A stretch of 64,000 bases of DNA from NBLH01 sp050296515 (GTDB lineage: Bacteria > Bacteroidota > Bacteroidia > Bacteroidales > NBLH01): NCBI GenBank assembly GCA_050296515.1, contig JBNKRJ010000064.1, positions 1 to 64,000 of the forward strand, read 5' to 3'. Positions within the stretch are counted from its first letter, which is position 1. Each line of letters begins with the position of its first letter. The notes under the pieces are model-generated. The model ran no database searches. It was not told where the DNA came from and worked only from the letters and a program-made list of their open reading frames with translations. A program made the translations under genes and the position numbers. Positions 8,098 to 17,687 of this stretch are shown here, piece after piece.

Positions 8098-10554
8098 CTA
8101 ATGCACATACACTCTCTTCACCCTTTGCGAAACGCTTGTCAAAACTTCGTAAGGAATCGTTCCCAGTTTTTCTGCAATTTCAGTGATTGGGATTTCCTCT
8201 CCAAAAACAATTACCCCATCACCTTCACTGGTCTCAATATCAGTTACATCCACCATGCACATATCCATGCAAATATTTCCAACAAAAGGTGCTTTTTCAC
8301 CCTTTATAATCACATACCCAACACCATTGCTTAACTTTCGGTTAAGTCCATCGGCATAACCAATTGGCAAAATAGCAACCCTGCTATCTCTTTTTAAAAT
8401 ACCGGCTCTTCCATAGCCAATGGTCTCTTCCTTTTTTACCTGCCTTATTTGTGAAACATGGCTTTTTAATGTGCTTATATTCTGAAGCTTACCCCCTTCT
8501 CTCGCACTTATACCATAAAGCCCAATTCCTAACCGAACCATATCAAATTGTGCTTCGGGATAGTTTTCAATTCCACCAGAGTTAAGGATGTGTCGTAGTA
8601 ACTGTCTTTTGCAAAATTTCTGCAGATAATCAGAAGCTTTTTGAAATTTTTCTATTTGTAGCAAAGAAAATTCATGATGCTCCAGTTCAGCACCAGCTAC
8701 CAGGTGAGAAAATACCGACTGAGGTTCTAAATATCGATGCTTTTGCAACGCTTTTATCAGTTCATCCATTTCTTCAGTATCAAACCCCAGCCTTTTCATT
8801 CCGGTATCTATTTTTATATGAACAGGATACAGACCCCTGACAGTCTGTTCAATAGTCTGATGGAACTTTTCCAAAGATCGGAAATTATGAATTTCGGGTT
8901 CCAGGTTATAATTGATAATGCTTCTAAAACTGCCTTCTTCAGGGTTCATTACAATAATTGGAAGGTTTACGCCAGCTTTTCGCAGCGCAACGCCTTCATC
9001 CGTAAAAGCTACCCCCAGGTAATCCACCCGTTGGTGTTCTAAAAAATGAGCAATTTCATGGCTTCCACTACCATACGAAAATGCCTTTACCATAATCAGC
9101 ACTTTTGTTTCGGGTTTCAACAATGAACGAAAATAATTCAGATTGTTCTCCAAGGCTTCAAGGCTGATTTCCAGCACTGTACGATGTGTTTTTTGCTGCA
9201 ACACTTCGCTTATTTTCTCAAACTCAAATTCACGGGCCCCTTTAATCAAAATAGCCTCATTTTCAAACTCATGGATTAGCTTACTTTCCAAGAATTCAGT
9301 TGTATTCCTGAAAAACTTCGCTGTTCTGATATACTCAGCAAAATGTTTACTAATTTTTGAGCCAATCCCAATAACCCTATTAACTTTGCTGCTGGTGATC
9401 AAATCATTCAGTTTTTGATATAAAATTTCACTATTTTCTCCACTTTGCAAGATATCTGAAATAATCAGGCATTTATTTTCATGCTGCTTTTGTCGCTTCA
9501 AAAAATCCAGCGCAATTTTTATCGAATTCAGATCCGAATTATAGGTATCATTAATAATGCTACATCCATTTATCCCTTGCATCAATTCCAGACGCATGCC
9601 AATGGGGGGCAAACTCTCAAACTTCTGCCCTGTTTCTGCTGTGAAAAAATCATTGGCTAGTAAAAATGCCCAGGTATGTATTGCATTTTCAATGGAGGCA
9701 TCATCAACAAAAGGAATTTTTATTTCAGAGGGTTGCCCATTATGAATTCCCGTAATCCGGGTAAATTTCTTTTCCTGAATTATTTTGGTGATCGTAAGAT
9801 CTGCTTTTTTATTTTTTGACCAGGTAAAAATCGTAATGCCCTTTTTTGCAAAACCACATTTCACTTCTGCATCAATCAACTCATAATCAGAAGAATAAAT
9901 CAGCTGTTTGCAATGAATAAAAAGCTTTAGTTTTTCACTAATCTTTTGTGAAACACTTTCAAAATTTTCCTGGTGGGCATCCCCAATATTTGTAAAAATC
10001 CCCATTTCAGGCTGGACGATTTTCTCTAAGTTCGCCATCTCACCAGGCATTGAAATACCAGCCTCAAAAACCCCCAATTCGTGATTGTTTTCAATCAAAT
10101 TTACCGAAAGAGGTACCCCAACCTGCGAATTATAACTTTTAGGATTGCGCACGATTGTCTTTTCACCATCAAGCAGGTAAAACAGCCATTCTTTAACAAT
10201 GGTTTTTCCATTACTTCCTGTAATTCCAACTACCTGTAAATTAAAGTTTGACCGATGCCAGGCTGCGAATTGCTGAAATGCTTTTAAAGAATTTTCCACC
10301 ACAAGATAGTTGCATGCTGGCTTCTGGACAATATTCACTCCTGCTTCGACAACAAAATTCTGTACTCCTCGCTCAATCAGTTCTTCAATATAATTATGCC
10401 CATTGTTATTTTTTCCACTTATAGCAAAAAACAAACTATCTTTTGCATTCAAAATGTTCCGGCTATCAATAAAAACGTTTGAAATAACAGTTTCTTTTAC
10501 CAGTTTGGATTTAGCATTTATTGCTGATAATATTTCAGAAAGTTGGTATCGCAT
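8098..10554 (-). CDS. murF-alr: Bifunctional UDP-MurNAc-tripeptide:D-Ala-D-Ala ligase / alanine racemase
   Basis: An 818-residue fusion of two cell-wall enzymes, a known arrangement in Bacteroidota. Residues 1-455 are MurF, adding D-Ala-D-Ala to the UDP-MurNAc-tripeptide, with the ATP loop GITGSNGKT at 110-118 and NIGDAHQENF near 189-198. Residues 457-818 are alanine racemase, which supplies D-alanine; the pyridoxal-phosphate lysine is K490 in VKAFSYGSG, and the catalytic tyrosine Y714 lies in GYGRAG. Both active sites look intact. It starts two bases from the end of the TlpA-like gene (10554/10555), so the two are probably cotranscribed. The stop codon touches a family 2 repeat. Confidence 0.96.
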   Translation of the reverse strand: MRYQLSEILSAINAKSKLVKETVISNVFIDSRNILNAKDSLFFAISGKNNNGHNYIEELIERGVQNFVVEAGVNIVQKPACNYLVVENSLKAFQQFAAWHRSNFNLQVVGITGSNGKTIVKEWLFYLLDGEKTIVRNPKSYNSQVGVPLSVNLIENNHELGVFEAGISMPGEMANLEKIVQPEMGIFTNIGDAHQENFESVSQKISEKLKLFIHCKQLIYSSDYELIDAEVKCGFAKKGITIFTWSKNKKADLTITKIIQEKKFTRITGIHNGQPSEIKIPFVDDASIENAIHTWAFLLANDFFTAETGQKFESLPPIGMRLELMQGINGCSIINDTYNSDLNSIKIALDFLKRQKQHENKCLIISDILQSGENSEILYQKLNDLITSSKVNRVIGIGSKISKHFAEYIRTAKFFRNTTEFLESKLIHEFENEAILIKGAREFEFEKISEVLQQKTHRTVLEISLEALENNLNYFRSLLKPETKVLIMVKAFSYGSGSHEIAHFLEHQRVDYLGVAFTDEGVALRKAGVNLPIIVMNPEEGSFRSIINYNLEPEIHNFRSLEKFHQTIEQTVRGLYPVHIKIDTGMKRLGFDTEEMDELIKALQKHRYLEPQSVFSHLVAGAELEHHEFSLLQIEKFQKASDYLQKFCKRQLLRHILNSGGIENYPEAQFDMVRLGIGLYGISAREGGKLQNISTLKSHVSQIRQVKKEETIGYGRAGILKRDSRVAILPIGYADGLNRKLSNGVGYVIIKGEKAPFVGNICMDMCMVDVTDIETSEGDGVIVFGEEIPITEIAEKLGTIPYEVLTSVSQRVKRVYVH

Positions 10555-11121
10555 TTATTTAAGTTCTTTTACGGCTTTTCTTTTTAAAACAACAACACTG
10601 TTTGGTGAATATCCTGTATGAATGTATTTTATAATTCCTTCTTTATCAATTACCATATTGCATGGGTATGCTGTTACTTTATATTTCCTGGCAACTGCCT
10701 TAGCGTCAGCAACTATCTTAAATTTAGATGATAAACTGATCTCCCCCATAAATTTATCAAGTTTCTCTTTGCTATCTGTACATAATGACATAAAAATGAG
10801 CTCATTATCTTCAAGATTGCTGAACTCCTTATTTAATTTAGGGATTTCTTTTATACAAGGCTTGCATGTGGTAAACCAAAAATTTAGAACGACCACTTTT
10901 CCTTTTAGTTCCGAAAGTGAAATCTTTTCTCCGCTAATTGTTACAAGATCAAAGTCAGGTGCTTTTTGCTTGAAAAGTGCATCTTTTTGAGCTTTTTTTA
11001 TTGAATCCTGTCTTTCTGCAAAAAGTTCAAACTCCTCTTTAGTTAGCTTAGTTTTGTTTTGTGCAGCAATGTTTATTGACAAAAATATTGAGGCAGCTAG
11101 TATTAAAAGTTTAATATTCAT
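10555..11121 (-). CDS. TlpA-like thiol-disulfide oxidoreductase
   Basis: A 188-residue exported thioredoxin-fold protein. A signal peptide covers residues 1-20 (cleavage after INIAA is likely), then a charged linker and a redoxin/AhpC-TSA domain. The active site is C86-KP-C89 in FWFTTCKPCIKEIP, preceded by the usual GKVVVLN strand; the cis-proline region is AYPCNMVIDKEG. It probably acts in the periplasm as a disulfide reductase. Its 3' end abuts murF-alr, and the BamA-like gene ends 38 bases upstream, so 13.7-8.1 kb may form one minus-strand operon. Confidence 0.88.
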   Translation of the reverse strand: MNIKLLILAASIFLSINIAAQNKTKLTKEEFELFAERQDSIKKAQKDALFKQKAPDFDLVTISGEKISLSELKGKVVVLNFWFTTCKPCIKEIPKLNKEFSNLEDNELIFMSLCTDSKEKLDKFMGEISLSSKFKIVADAKAVARKYKVTAYPCNMVIDKEGIIKYIHTGYSPNSVVVLKRKAVKELK

Positions 11122-11159
11122 CAGTCTTTTTATCGATTCAATTCTGTAAAATTAAAGAA

Positions 11160-13145
11160 TTAATCAATAAAAAGCCCTGGGGCTTGATCCATCTTTACAA
11201 ATCTTGGCTTATCAGAATAAAAATTATTAAACAATCGAGGATCTGATATATCCAACATCATCCCATAGGGGCTAGAACCTTCAGGAGCCCTGATAAACCA
11301 TGAAAATCCAATAGTTAAGGTCTCAAATACCCAACTTTCATTTTTTAGTCGAAATCCGGCACCTAAGCTTGCCAGCAGGTGATTTTTGTCAAAAATTTTT
11401 GAACCTGGCGAAACCCATCCTGCACTGCCATAACCGAATGCTGCAAATTTAAAACCGAATAAATACCATGGTGTAAACAATGTGCTTTCGAGGTTAAGTG
11501 ATAACTTTTGAATTCCTTCCAACCCTTCTTTATCAAGCCCAGTCGCAATTTTAGTCCACATACTGTTTAAAACTGCCTTTTGGTCAGGGTCCGTAAGATT
11601 AATTCCCCGTTGATAATCAACATTAAAAAAGTTTCGAACTGTATAACGATTCATTCTAATTAGGTTACCAATATGTGAGAATTTGAATTTCACCACACCA
11701 TCCTCAACTCTTCCGTTGTTGTAAAAGTTACCCACTGAAAAATCCAATTTTAAATAACCCGGGAACTTAAAATGTTGCGCAATAATAACTCCGACCCCAA
11801 AATAGGGCCTGACAGCTATTTCATTTTTCCCCACTCCCAACTGAAACTTAATCGTATATCCATAAGGAATATCTTCTGTAACCCCAAATCCTTGTACCAG
11901 ACTACTTTTGTAGAAATTCCGGTTCAAAAATGAAACCTCGCCAAGTATTAAATCACCATCGCGATAAAAATAATTACTATCACTACTTATCACTGGTCTG
12001 TCGATAAAATCGGTGCGGGCAAATCTTGCTGCCAGATTGACCCTGGTTCGATTGCTATTATTAAGCAAAAAAGATCTTGCACCCCACACATCCTGGATAT
12101 CTGCCCTGTATTTTACGGATATACTCGTATCTCCGATAATTTGGCTACGGGTATCAGCAATTTCATAAAGCGAAATTCCTCCGGCATATTTTGTTTGAGG
12201 GGTTAAAAAGGATCTGTTAAAACGAAGAAGCTTTAGTTCTTTATCCCAGGAATTTTCGTACTCTACCTCTGCTGAGATAAAAGTGTTTGCGATATTTCCT
12301 ACCCGATACCTAAAACCATATCCATGCTGTGGTTGTTCACTGTTATGATAAATATAAGAATGCTGCATATCGTGCCCTATTCCCAAAAAATTTCCCTCGT
12401 ATAAGTTCAGCCTGATATTATCAAATCCATTAAAATCAACTCCTACACCAATAGAAAACTCATCTTTGGTAATAATTAAAATATCAACTACATCATTATT
12501 ATAAGAATCAGGTATTACTAGTATTCGTGCATCTTCAATATATCTTAAAGAACGAATAACACGCTCATTATCAGCAAGAACCTGAGGTTCTATTACATCT
12601 CCCTTTTTAATTGTAAGGTTATTTAGAATTGTTCTTTTTGAAGTGTTTACATGAATCTTCTTCGCACCCTTTACAATTGTACTTTTTGCAACTTGCAGCG
12701 TATCATGAATAGAGCCCTCAATAATATCAACCTGTTTTAGGCGAATACTTCTAATGATTCGTCCTGCAAATGGTTCAAACACTCTCTCACCATTATCAAA
12801 GTTAGATGTATCCTGTACTTCAATCGGGACCTGCTTAAAAAACAAGTTGTGAAGCTCAGCGGTTATTCTGTTTCGGTCTGATTTTACCTGCAACGAATCA
12901 TAAAGCACTTCGGATCTGTAGTACGGATTTTTGCGCAATTTATATTTGCTGTTTTTCTTAAGAATGACAAAAGTATCTCTACTCGAAAAGTAAACTTTGT
13001 GCTTAGTCACAAGTATTCTCGAAGGTGGAAACGAAATCTTTTCAGTTTCATTTTCTACAATATTCCACCTTTGCGACCAAAGCTGAGAACTAAAAGCAAT
13101 TAACGATATGACTACAAAAAAAACCCTCAAACCACTCAAGTACAA
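11160..13145 (-). CDS. BamA/TamA-like outer-membrane protein with POTRA-type region
   Basis: A 661-residue protein with a signal peptide (about 1-24). Residues 125-230 look like one or two POTRA-type segments (ILNNLTIKKGDVIEP, NERVIRSLRYIEDARILVIP). The remainder alternates short strands ending in aromatic or glycine residues, as in a 16-strand barrel, with GVGVDFNGFDNIRLNLYEGNFLGIG marking the barrel start. The C-terminus FVKMDQAPGLFID is not the classical BamA end. It is smaller than BamA and is best read as a paralogue of unknown client. It is 12 bases from kptA. Confidence 0.7.
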   Translation of the reverse strand: MYLSGLRVFFVVISLIAFSSQLWSQRWNIVENETEKISFPPSRILVTKHKVYFSSRDTFVILKKNSKYKLRKNPYYRSEVLYDSLQVKSDRNRITAELHNLFFKQVPIEVQDTSNFDNGERVFEPFAGRIIRSIRLKQVDIIEGSIHDTLQVAKSTIVKGAKKIHVNTSKRTILNNLTIKKGDVIEPQVLADNERVIRSLRYIEDARILVIPDSYNNDVVDILIITKDEFSIGVGVDFNGFDNIRLNLYEGNFLGIGHDMQHSYIYHNSEQPQHGYGFRYRVGNIANTFISAEVEYENSWDKELKLLRFNRSFLTPQTKYAGGISLYEIADTRSQIIGDTSISVKYRADIQDVWGARSFLLNNSNRTRVNLAARFARTDFIDRPVISSDSNYFYRDGDLILGEVSFLNRNFYKSSLVQGFGVTEDIPYGYTIKFQLGVGKNEIAVRPYFGVGVIIAQHFKFPGYLKLDFSVGNFYNNGRVEDGVVKFKFSHIGNLIRMNRYTVRNFFNVDYQRGINLTDPDQKAVLNSMWTKIATGLDKEGLEGIQKLSLNLESTLFTPWYLFGFKFAAFGYGSAGWVSPGSKIFDKNHLLASLGAGFRLKNESWVFETLTIGFSWFIRAPEGSSPYGMMLDISDPRLFNNFYSDKPRFVKMDQAPGLFID

Positions 13146-13157
13146 AACATTAACAAA

Positions 13158-13709
13158 CTAAAAACCGGGGACTTCAATATACTCTGGTTCAACAGAATCG
13201 GTTAACCAAACATTATTTTTCGACAGGTAAAACTGATGCCCATTTTGATGCATTTCTCCAGACCTTATTTTTAATATAACCGCTTTCCCATGCCGTCTCC
13301 CTACTTTTGTAGCAGTTTCAGTATCTAGTGAAAGATGCACAAATTGCCTGTTTCGTTTTATTAACCCACTTTTTAGAATAGAATCAATGTTTTGCACTGC
13401 CGTTCCATGATACAATATTTGAGGTGGTTGCTGTGGCAAAAGCTCTAAATCTATATCAACAGAATGTCCCTGATTAGCCCTAATCTGGGTAAAATCTTCA
13501 TTAAATGTATAACGTTGTTTATCGCAGTTTTTAACAATATATTTCAATTCGTCAAAGTCAAATACTTTTCCCTTAGTTTTACTTTTGCTAATTAATTCAT
13601 CTACTTTGGCCCAGCCATTTTTATCTAATTCAATGCCAATCACCTCAGGCTTATGGCGTAAAACCAGACTAATAAATTTGCTCAGACCGACCTCTCTTTT
13701 CTTATCCAT
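13158..13709 (-). CDS. kptA: RNA 2'-phosphotransferase (Tpt1/KptA)
   Basis: Transfers an RNA 2'-phosphate to NAD, giving ADP-ribose cyclic phosphate. ATG at 13709 (MDKKREVGLSKFISLVLRHK) is preferred over the upstream start at 13739 because homologues begin there. The N-terminal winged helix has the LSxxLSxxLRHxP-like signature (SKFISLVLRHKPEVIG), followed by LDKNGWAKVDELI. The C-terminal ADP-ribosyl-transferase fold has ILYHGTAVQNIDSILKSGL, FVHLSLDTETATKVG and RRHGKAVIL. All four usual conserved basic/His positions seem present. Its bacterial substrate is not established. Confidence 0.92.
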   Translation of the reverse strand: MDKKREVGLSKFISLVLRHKPEVIGIELDKNGWAKVDELISKSKTKGKVFDFDELKYIVKNCDKQRYTFNEDFTQIRANQGHSVDIDLELLPQQPPQILYHGTAVQNIDSILKSGLIKRNRQFVHLSLDTETATKVGRRHGKAVILKIRSGEMHQNGHQFYLSKNNVWLTDSVEPEYIEVPGF

Positions 13710-13750
13710 CCTTAAAGTTTTAATCGGGCAAAAATACAATTTTAATAATG

Positions 13751-13876
13751 TATATAAAGCCGGTATGGAATATTGTAAAACGGAATTCCATACTGGCTTT
13801 GTATATGCCGATCGACTGGCAGTTTTGGTTTGCTTCGCAAGCGCTCAAACCAAATACTAACAGCGGTTCGGTATAA
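13751..13876 (+). repeat. Family 2 repeat, full copy 2
   Basis: About 126 bases with near-inverted ends (TATAC.. and ..GGTATA). The left half is a 14-of-15-bp hairpin: AGCCGGTATGGAAT pairs with ATTCCATACTGGCT. The right part has ATATGCCGATCGACTGGCAG. It matches the reverse complement of 49217-49341 closely along its length. It lies upstream of kptA, in the divergent spacer. Confidence 0.8.
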
Positions 13877-14067
13877 CTTAATAAACGAAAGCCTCATCAA
13901 GGTTTCTTCGCAGAAAACCTGATTATTCTAAAAAAAAACATGGGTAACTTTCAAACACTTAACCTGTAAATTAAAGAAACGAAAAAAAATACAATTTCTT
14001 TTATCACAGCTTTACTATTTATTTTTACCGAATTTAGTGTATTTTTGGTTCTAAAGATTATTACAAA
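13877..14067. other. Divergent spacer with possible -7 element
   Basis: Rest of the gene-free stretch between kptA and the 14068 gene. It has a small hairpin AGGTTT/AAACCT at about 13900-13920 and a TATTTTTG word at 14040-14047 that fits the Bacteroidota -7 consensus TAnnTTTG. No TTTG sits at the right distance upstream, so the promoter call is weak. Confidence 0.35.
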
Positions 14068-15570
14068 ATGAGCGATTCAGGCGGTTCGGGACAAATCTAC
14101 AAAACAATTAAACTAATTGGAGGAATATTCATTCTATTTGTCATTTTTGTCATTATCAGGGGAGGTATACTGGCCCAGATGCATGATAAAAAGAAAAAGC
14201 TAAGTCAGGAAACATTTTTTGAAGAGTTTAATAAATACTTTAAAGGAATCATTGTTCAGATTAAACGGAGGCCCCCACAAGAACCTAAAGGACTTAGAGA
14301 AGTTTGTTATGAGTTAAGGTTAATTGAATCCACACAGCTTTATTACAGGCCAAATAAAAGAACGGGGTTTTACTTTTGCGCGATTGATTTTCCTATAGCA
14401 GAAGTAATGAGCAAAGATTTTGGCGATGTTCACATTGGCGATACTTGTTTTTACAATGGCAAAACCGATTGTTTTGGAGTAAAGGTTCAAAACAAAAAAT
14501 GGAGGCTGCAAAAACCTGATATTGACGACTTTAACCTCCTGAAAAAACCACACACAAAGATTGAAAGGTATGATTCGGCCCAACTTGAAGCCAGGAAAAA
14601 GTTTTACCCAAGGAGAGAAATCGCTGATATTGATCAAATTAATTATTACTGGCAACACAACTGTAAAAAAAATGTTCTCAATGAGCAAATGATTGATTAC
14701 AATCTTGGTTTTCATAATTATGATACATGGAGAATAACCAACAGCCCTGAAGTATTAAAAAAGAAAAAACAAAATTTCTTTTACATGATTCAGGTAGCTG
14801 AATACAATGAGCCCCTGGACATGGCCGAATTGCATAAAAAATATGATGGAGAGTCAATTGTCTGGATAAAAGAAAATGATTTACATAAGTACTTCATTAA
14901 TGAAAAGATAGATACTTACGAAAAAGCCCAGGATACATTAAGCAATTTAATCGAAAAATATCAGCTACAGCTTGAGGAAATGCCAATAATAAAGAAACTG
15001 AAAAGGAAGAAGCACGAATCAGTAAAACTGCTTGCTGAAAAAAAGATGGAGCAAAGAAATGAATACGAGGAGCAATATAGCACAAATGTTGAAGGTGTAT
15101 TATTGATACCTTATGAAAAGTCGGTATTACGATATGCCTGGATGATTTTTATCCTCTTTACTTTCATCAATGTTTTTTCGCAATGGACGATTATAGCCGA
15201 TACCTATAAAAAGGACAAGAAATTTGCAAAAGGTTTCAGACATTATGTAATTGGATTACTGTTCTTTTTCAATATTTGGCTGGTGATTATCGGTATTGGT
15301 ATTGAAACCAGATGGGTCGGCTCCATTTTTGATTTCATGTATGTTAAAAGAAATCCCATTGTTATAGCAGCAAATGTTTATTTAATTATTTTGCTTTTCA
15401 CCATTAGTCGCTGGATTTTTGTTGGTGATGGCGCCAAAATTCTTGCTCGTTTGCGACAGTACCCTAGTGGAATCTTTAGCCCTGTTCACACCGAAGATGG
15501 TATACGACTATTGTGGAGTATTTATGTTTTTTTGGGACTGATCTTTATCTTTGCACGATTGTTTTTTTAA
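14068..15570 (+). CDS. Hypothetical polytopic membrane protein
   Basis: A 500-residue protein of unknown family. One membrane helix lies near the N-terminus (residues 14-33), followed by about 320 mostly soluble, charged residues with strands and helices, and four C-terminal helices (about 355-378, 392-414, 434-452, 476-498). No catalytic motif was recognised. It is followed after 15 bases by an HD-domain gene; the two are likely cotranscribed. The start is the first ATG after a spacer with a TATTTTTG word 20 bases upstream. Confidence 0.75.
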   Translation: MSDSGGSGQIYKTIKLIGGIFILFVIFVIIRGGILAQMHDKKKKLSQETFFEEFNKYFKGIIVQIKRRPPQEPKGLREVCYELRLIESTQLYYRPNKRTGFYFCAIDFPIAEVMSKDFGDVHIGDTCFYNGKTDCFGVKVQNKKWRLQKPDIDDFNLLKKPHTKIERYDSAQLEARKKFYPRREIADIDQINYYWQHNCKKNVLNEQMIDYNLGFHNYDTWRITNSPEVLKKKKQNFFYMIQVAEYNEPLDMAELHKKYDGESIVWIKENDLHKYFINEKIDTYEKAQDTLSNLIEKYQLQLEEMPIIKKLKRKKHESVKLLAEKKMEQRNEYEEQYSTNVEGVLLIPYEKSVLRYAWMIFILFTFINVFSQWTIIADTYKKDKKFAKGFRHYVIGLLFFFNIWLVIIGIGIETRWVGSIFDFMYVKRNPIVIAANVYLIILLFTISRWIFVGDGAKILARLRQYPSGIFSPVHTEDGIRLLWSIYVFLGLIFIFARLFF

Positions 15571-15585
15571 TTTAAAAATCACACC

Positions 15586-16152
15586 ATGGCAACAATAAAC
15601 ACTTGGAATAGAGAAAAATACATTAAAGCATGGAAGTTTGCAACCAAACATCACACCGGCCAAAAATACGGAGGAAGTGAACCGGATGAATACGTTGATT
15701 ATATCAATCACATTGGTATGGTATGCATGGAAGTAATTTGGGCATTGCAACACTCTAAAGAAAAGTACGATGCTGATTTAGCTATTCAATGTGCCTTATT
15801 GCATGATACGATTGAAGACACAGATGCGACTTTTGATAATATAAAATCTTCGTTTGGAGATAAAGTAGCAAATGGTGTTATGGCCCTCTCGAAAAATGAA
15901 GAAATTCAATCGAAAGCTGAAATGATGACCGATAGTCTTGAAAGAATTAAAAAACAAGGCAAAGAAGTATGGATGGTAAAACTTGCAGATAGAATTTCGA
16001 ACCTTAACGCACCACCATTTTACTGGGATAAAAACAAAAAAATCAAGTACTTAGAAGAGGCTAAACAAATTTACGATGCTTTACACACAGCGAATATTGA
16101 ACTAGCCCAAAGACTAAACGAAAAAATTAAGAATTACTCACATTTTATATGA
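15586..16152 (+). CDS. HD-domain phosphohydrolase resembling small alarmone hydrolases
   Basis: A 188-residue metal-dependent HD hydrolase. The metal ligands follow the RelA/SpoT hydrolase (MESH1-like) pattern: HTGQKYGG..YINHI near residues 22-45, ALLHDTIEDTDAT at about 66-78, and a late D in VKLADRISNL near 130. The region GDKVANGVMALSK also fits. There is no synthetase or TGS/ACT domain, so it would be a hydrolase only, possibly of (p)ppGpp; that substrate is inferred. It follows the membrane-protein gene by 15 bases. Confidence 0.75.
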   Translation: MATINTWNREKYIKAWKFATKHHTGQKYGGSEPDEYVDYINHIGMVCMEVIWALQHSKEKYDADLAIQCALLHDTIEDTDATFDNIKSSFGDKVANGVMALSKNEEIQSKAEMMTDSLERIKKQGKEVWMVKLADRISNLNAPPFYWDKNKKIKYLEEAKQIYDALHTANIELAQRLNEKIKNYSHFI

Positions 16153-16418
16153 TTGACTGGTCATGCATCTTTACATTTACAATATCTTTCTGTAGAATAT
16201 ATGAAGTAACAGAAGCTCCAAGCCCGAAATCGGAAGATGGAGCTCAATGAGGTCTCTTTTATACTTCGGTCTTCGGACTTCAAACTCCGTACAATGCAAT
16301 TTATTTGAATGCTAAAATTTTAAATGCATCATTGCTAAACCCCAATAAAAAAACCTATGATATTTGAGATCTTCTTCCAAATTCAATAGCTTTGCTTTCC
16401 GAAAAATCAATTCGAACA

Positions 16419-17582
16419 ATGGAGTGGCTCATCGATTTTAGAATAGTTTATTTTCTGGGTGCTGTAAACGCTTTTTTCTTTGGTTTTTTAATTTTTTCAA
16501 AAAAACAGAAATCATTATCAGATAAGATTCTTGCCTGGTGGCTAATGGTAATGGGTTTGCAAGTGTTGTACCCTTTCTTGTACTTAAACAATGTAAATAA
16601 ATATCAGCAATTTATTGGATATGAAGCCAGCATCTCTTTTTTGCACCCGGCAGGGTTGTTTTTTTACACAAAAGCTATGGTTGGCAGCTTAAAATTCGAT
16701 AAAAAAGTCATTCTTATTCTGTCTTTACTTTTTATATCTATGCTGTCCATTTTCGGCTTCATGTCATACATGCCTGAAGACCGAACAGCAATTTTTCATG
16801 AGAATAATTTCATGCAATATTTTGATGCTACAGGAAAAGTATTGGTATTTGCTTTCAGTGGCTTGTACTTAGCCTTATATGTCTATTTTCTTGTAAGGAG
16901 CAATAGCTTACTCAAAAATTATAAAAAAAGGATTAGAAATATATTTTCCAACAGCGAAAAGATTGACCTGAGATGGCTCCGTAAACTGGTTTTGTTTTTT
17001 TATGCAGCTTATGCCGCTACAGTAATAGCCTTTTCTGTTAATTTTATCACTGGTATTTCAGTAGCATACACAGATTACATTTATTACCTGTTAACTGTTG
17101 TATTTATATTTTTGATTGGATATTGGGGACATCAACAAGGGAGTATTTTTAGCCTTTCCAGCGAAAACATTGATATAAAGTCTGCCAAAAATGAACAAAC
17201 TGATAGTAATAATGGAGTTAGCTATCAAGATGAGGCCATGGCACTTGAAAAGATAATGGCTGAAAAAAAACCATATCTTGAGCCAATGCTCACTATTCAT
17301 GATTTGGCTGAATTATTAAGAATTCCCTCCCACCAACTTTCAAAAGTTATTCATAAAGGATTTGGAAAAAACTTCTATGAATATGTTAATTATTACCGTA
17401 TAGAAAGCTTTAAAAAACAAATTGTATCAGATAAATACCAAAGCTTTACCATTCTTGCAGTTGCTTTAGAGTGTGGGTTTAATTCAAAATCTGCTTTTAA
17501 CAGAATTTTCAAGGAACAAACAGGCATTACGCCACGTGATTACAAACTTCAAATACAATCGCAAAACCGACAAAGCGCCTAA
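16419..17582 (+). CDS. Membrane-bound AraC-family transcriptional regulator
   Basis: A 387-residue protein from ATG 16419 (MEWLIDFRIVYFLGAV); an in-frame TTG at 16392 would add nine residues. The N-terminal about 240 residues form seven membrane helices, a layout known for Bacteroidota AraC regulators. The C-terminal 100 residues are the AraC/XylS DNA-binding domain: first helix-turn-helix LTIHDLAELLRIPSHQLSKV, second TILAVALECGFNSKSAFN followed by RIFKEQTGITPRDYK. It may sense a membrane or envelope signal. Its target may be the secreted-protein gene that follows, but this is only inferred from place. Confidence 0.88.
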   Translation: MEWLIDFRIVYFLGAVNAFFFGFLIFSKKQKSLSDKILAWWLMVMGLQVLYPFLYLNNVNKYQQFIGYEASISFLHPAGLFFYTKAMVGSLKFDKKVILILSLLFISMLSIFGFMSYMPEDRTAIFHENNFMQYFDATGKVLVFAFSGLYLALYVYFLVRSNSLLKNYKKRIRNIFSNSEKIDLRWLRKLVLFFYAAYAATVIAFSVNFITGISVAYTDYIYYLLTVVFIFLIGYWGHQQGSIFSLSSENIDIKSAKNEQTDSNNGVSYQDEAMALEKIMAEKKPYLEPMLTIHDLAELLRIPSHQLSKVIHKGFGKNFYEYVNYYRIESFKKQIVSDKYQSFTILAVALECGFNSKSAFNRIFKEQTGITPRDYKLQIQSQNRQSA

Positions 17583-17687
17583 TTTTAGGATAAATTAACG
17601 ATTAAAAGTGACCAGATTCGATACAATTTTCTTAAATTGCATACTGAATTTACATTTGTTCATAACAACCAATTAAGTAAGAATATT

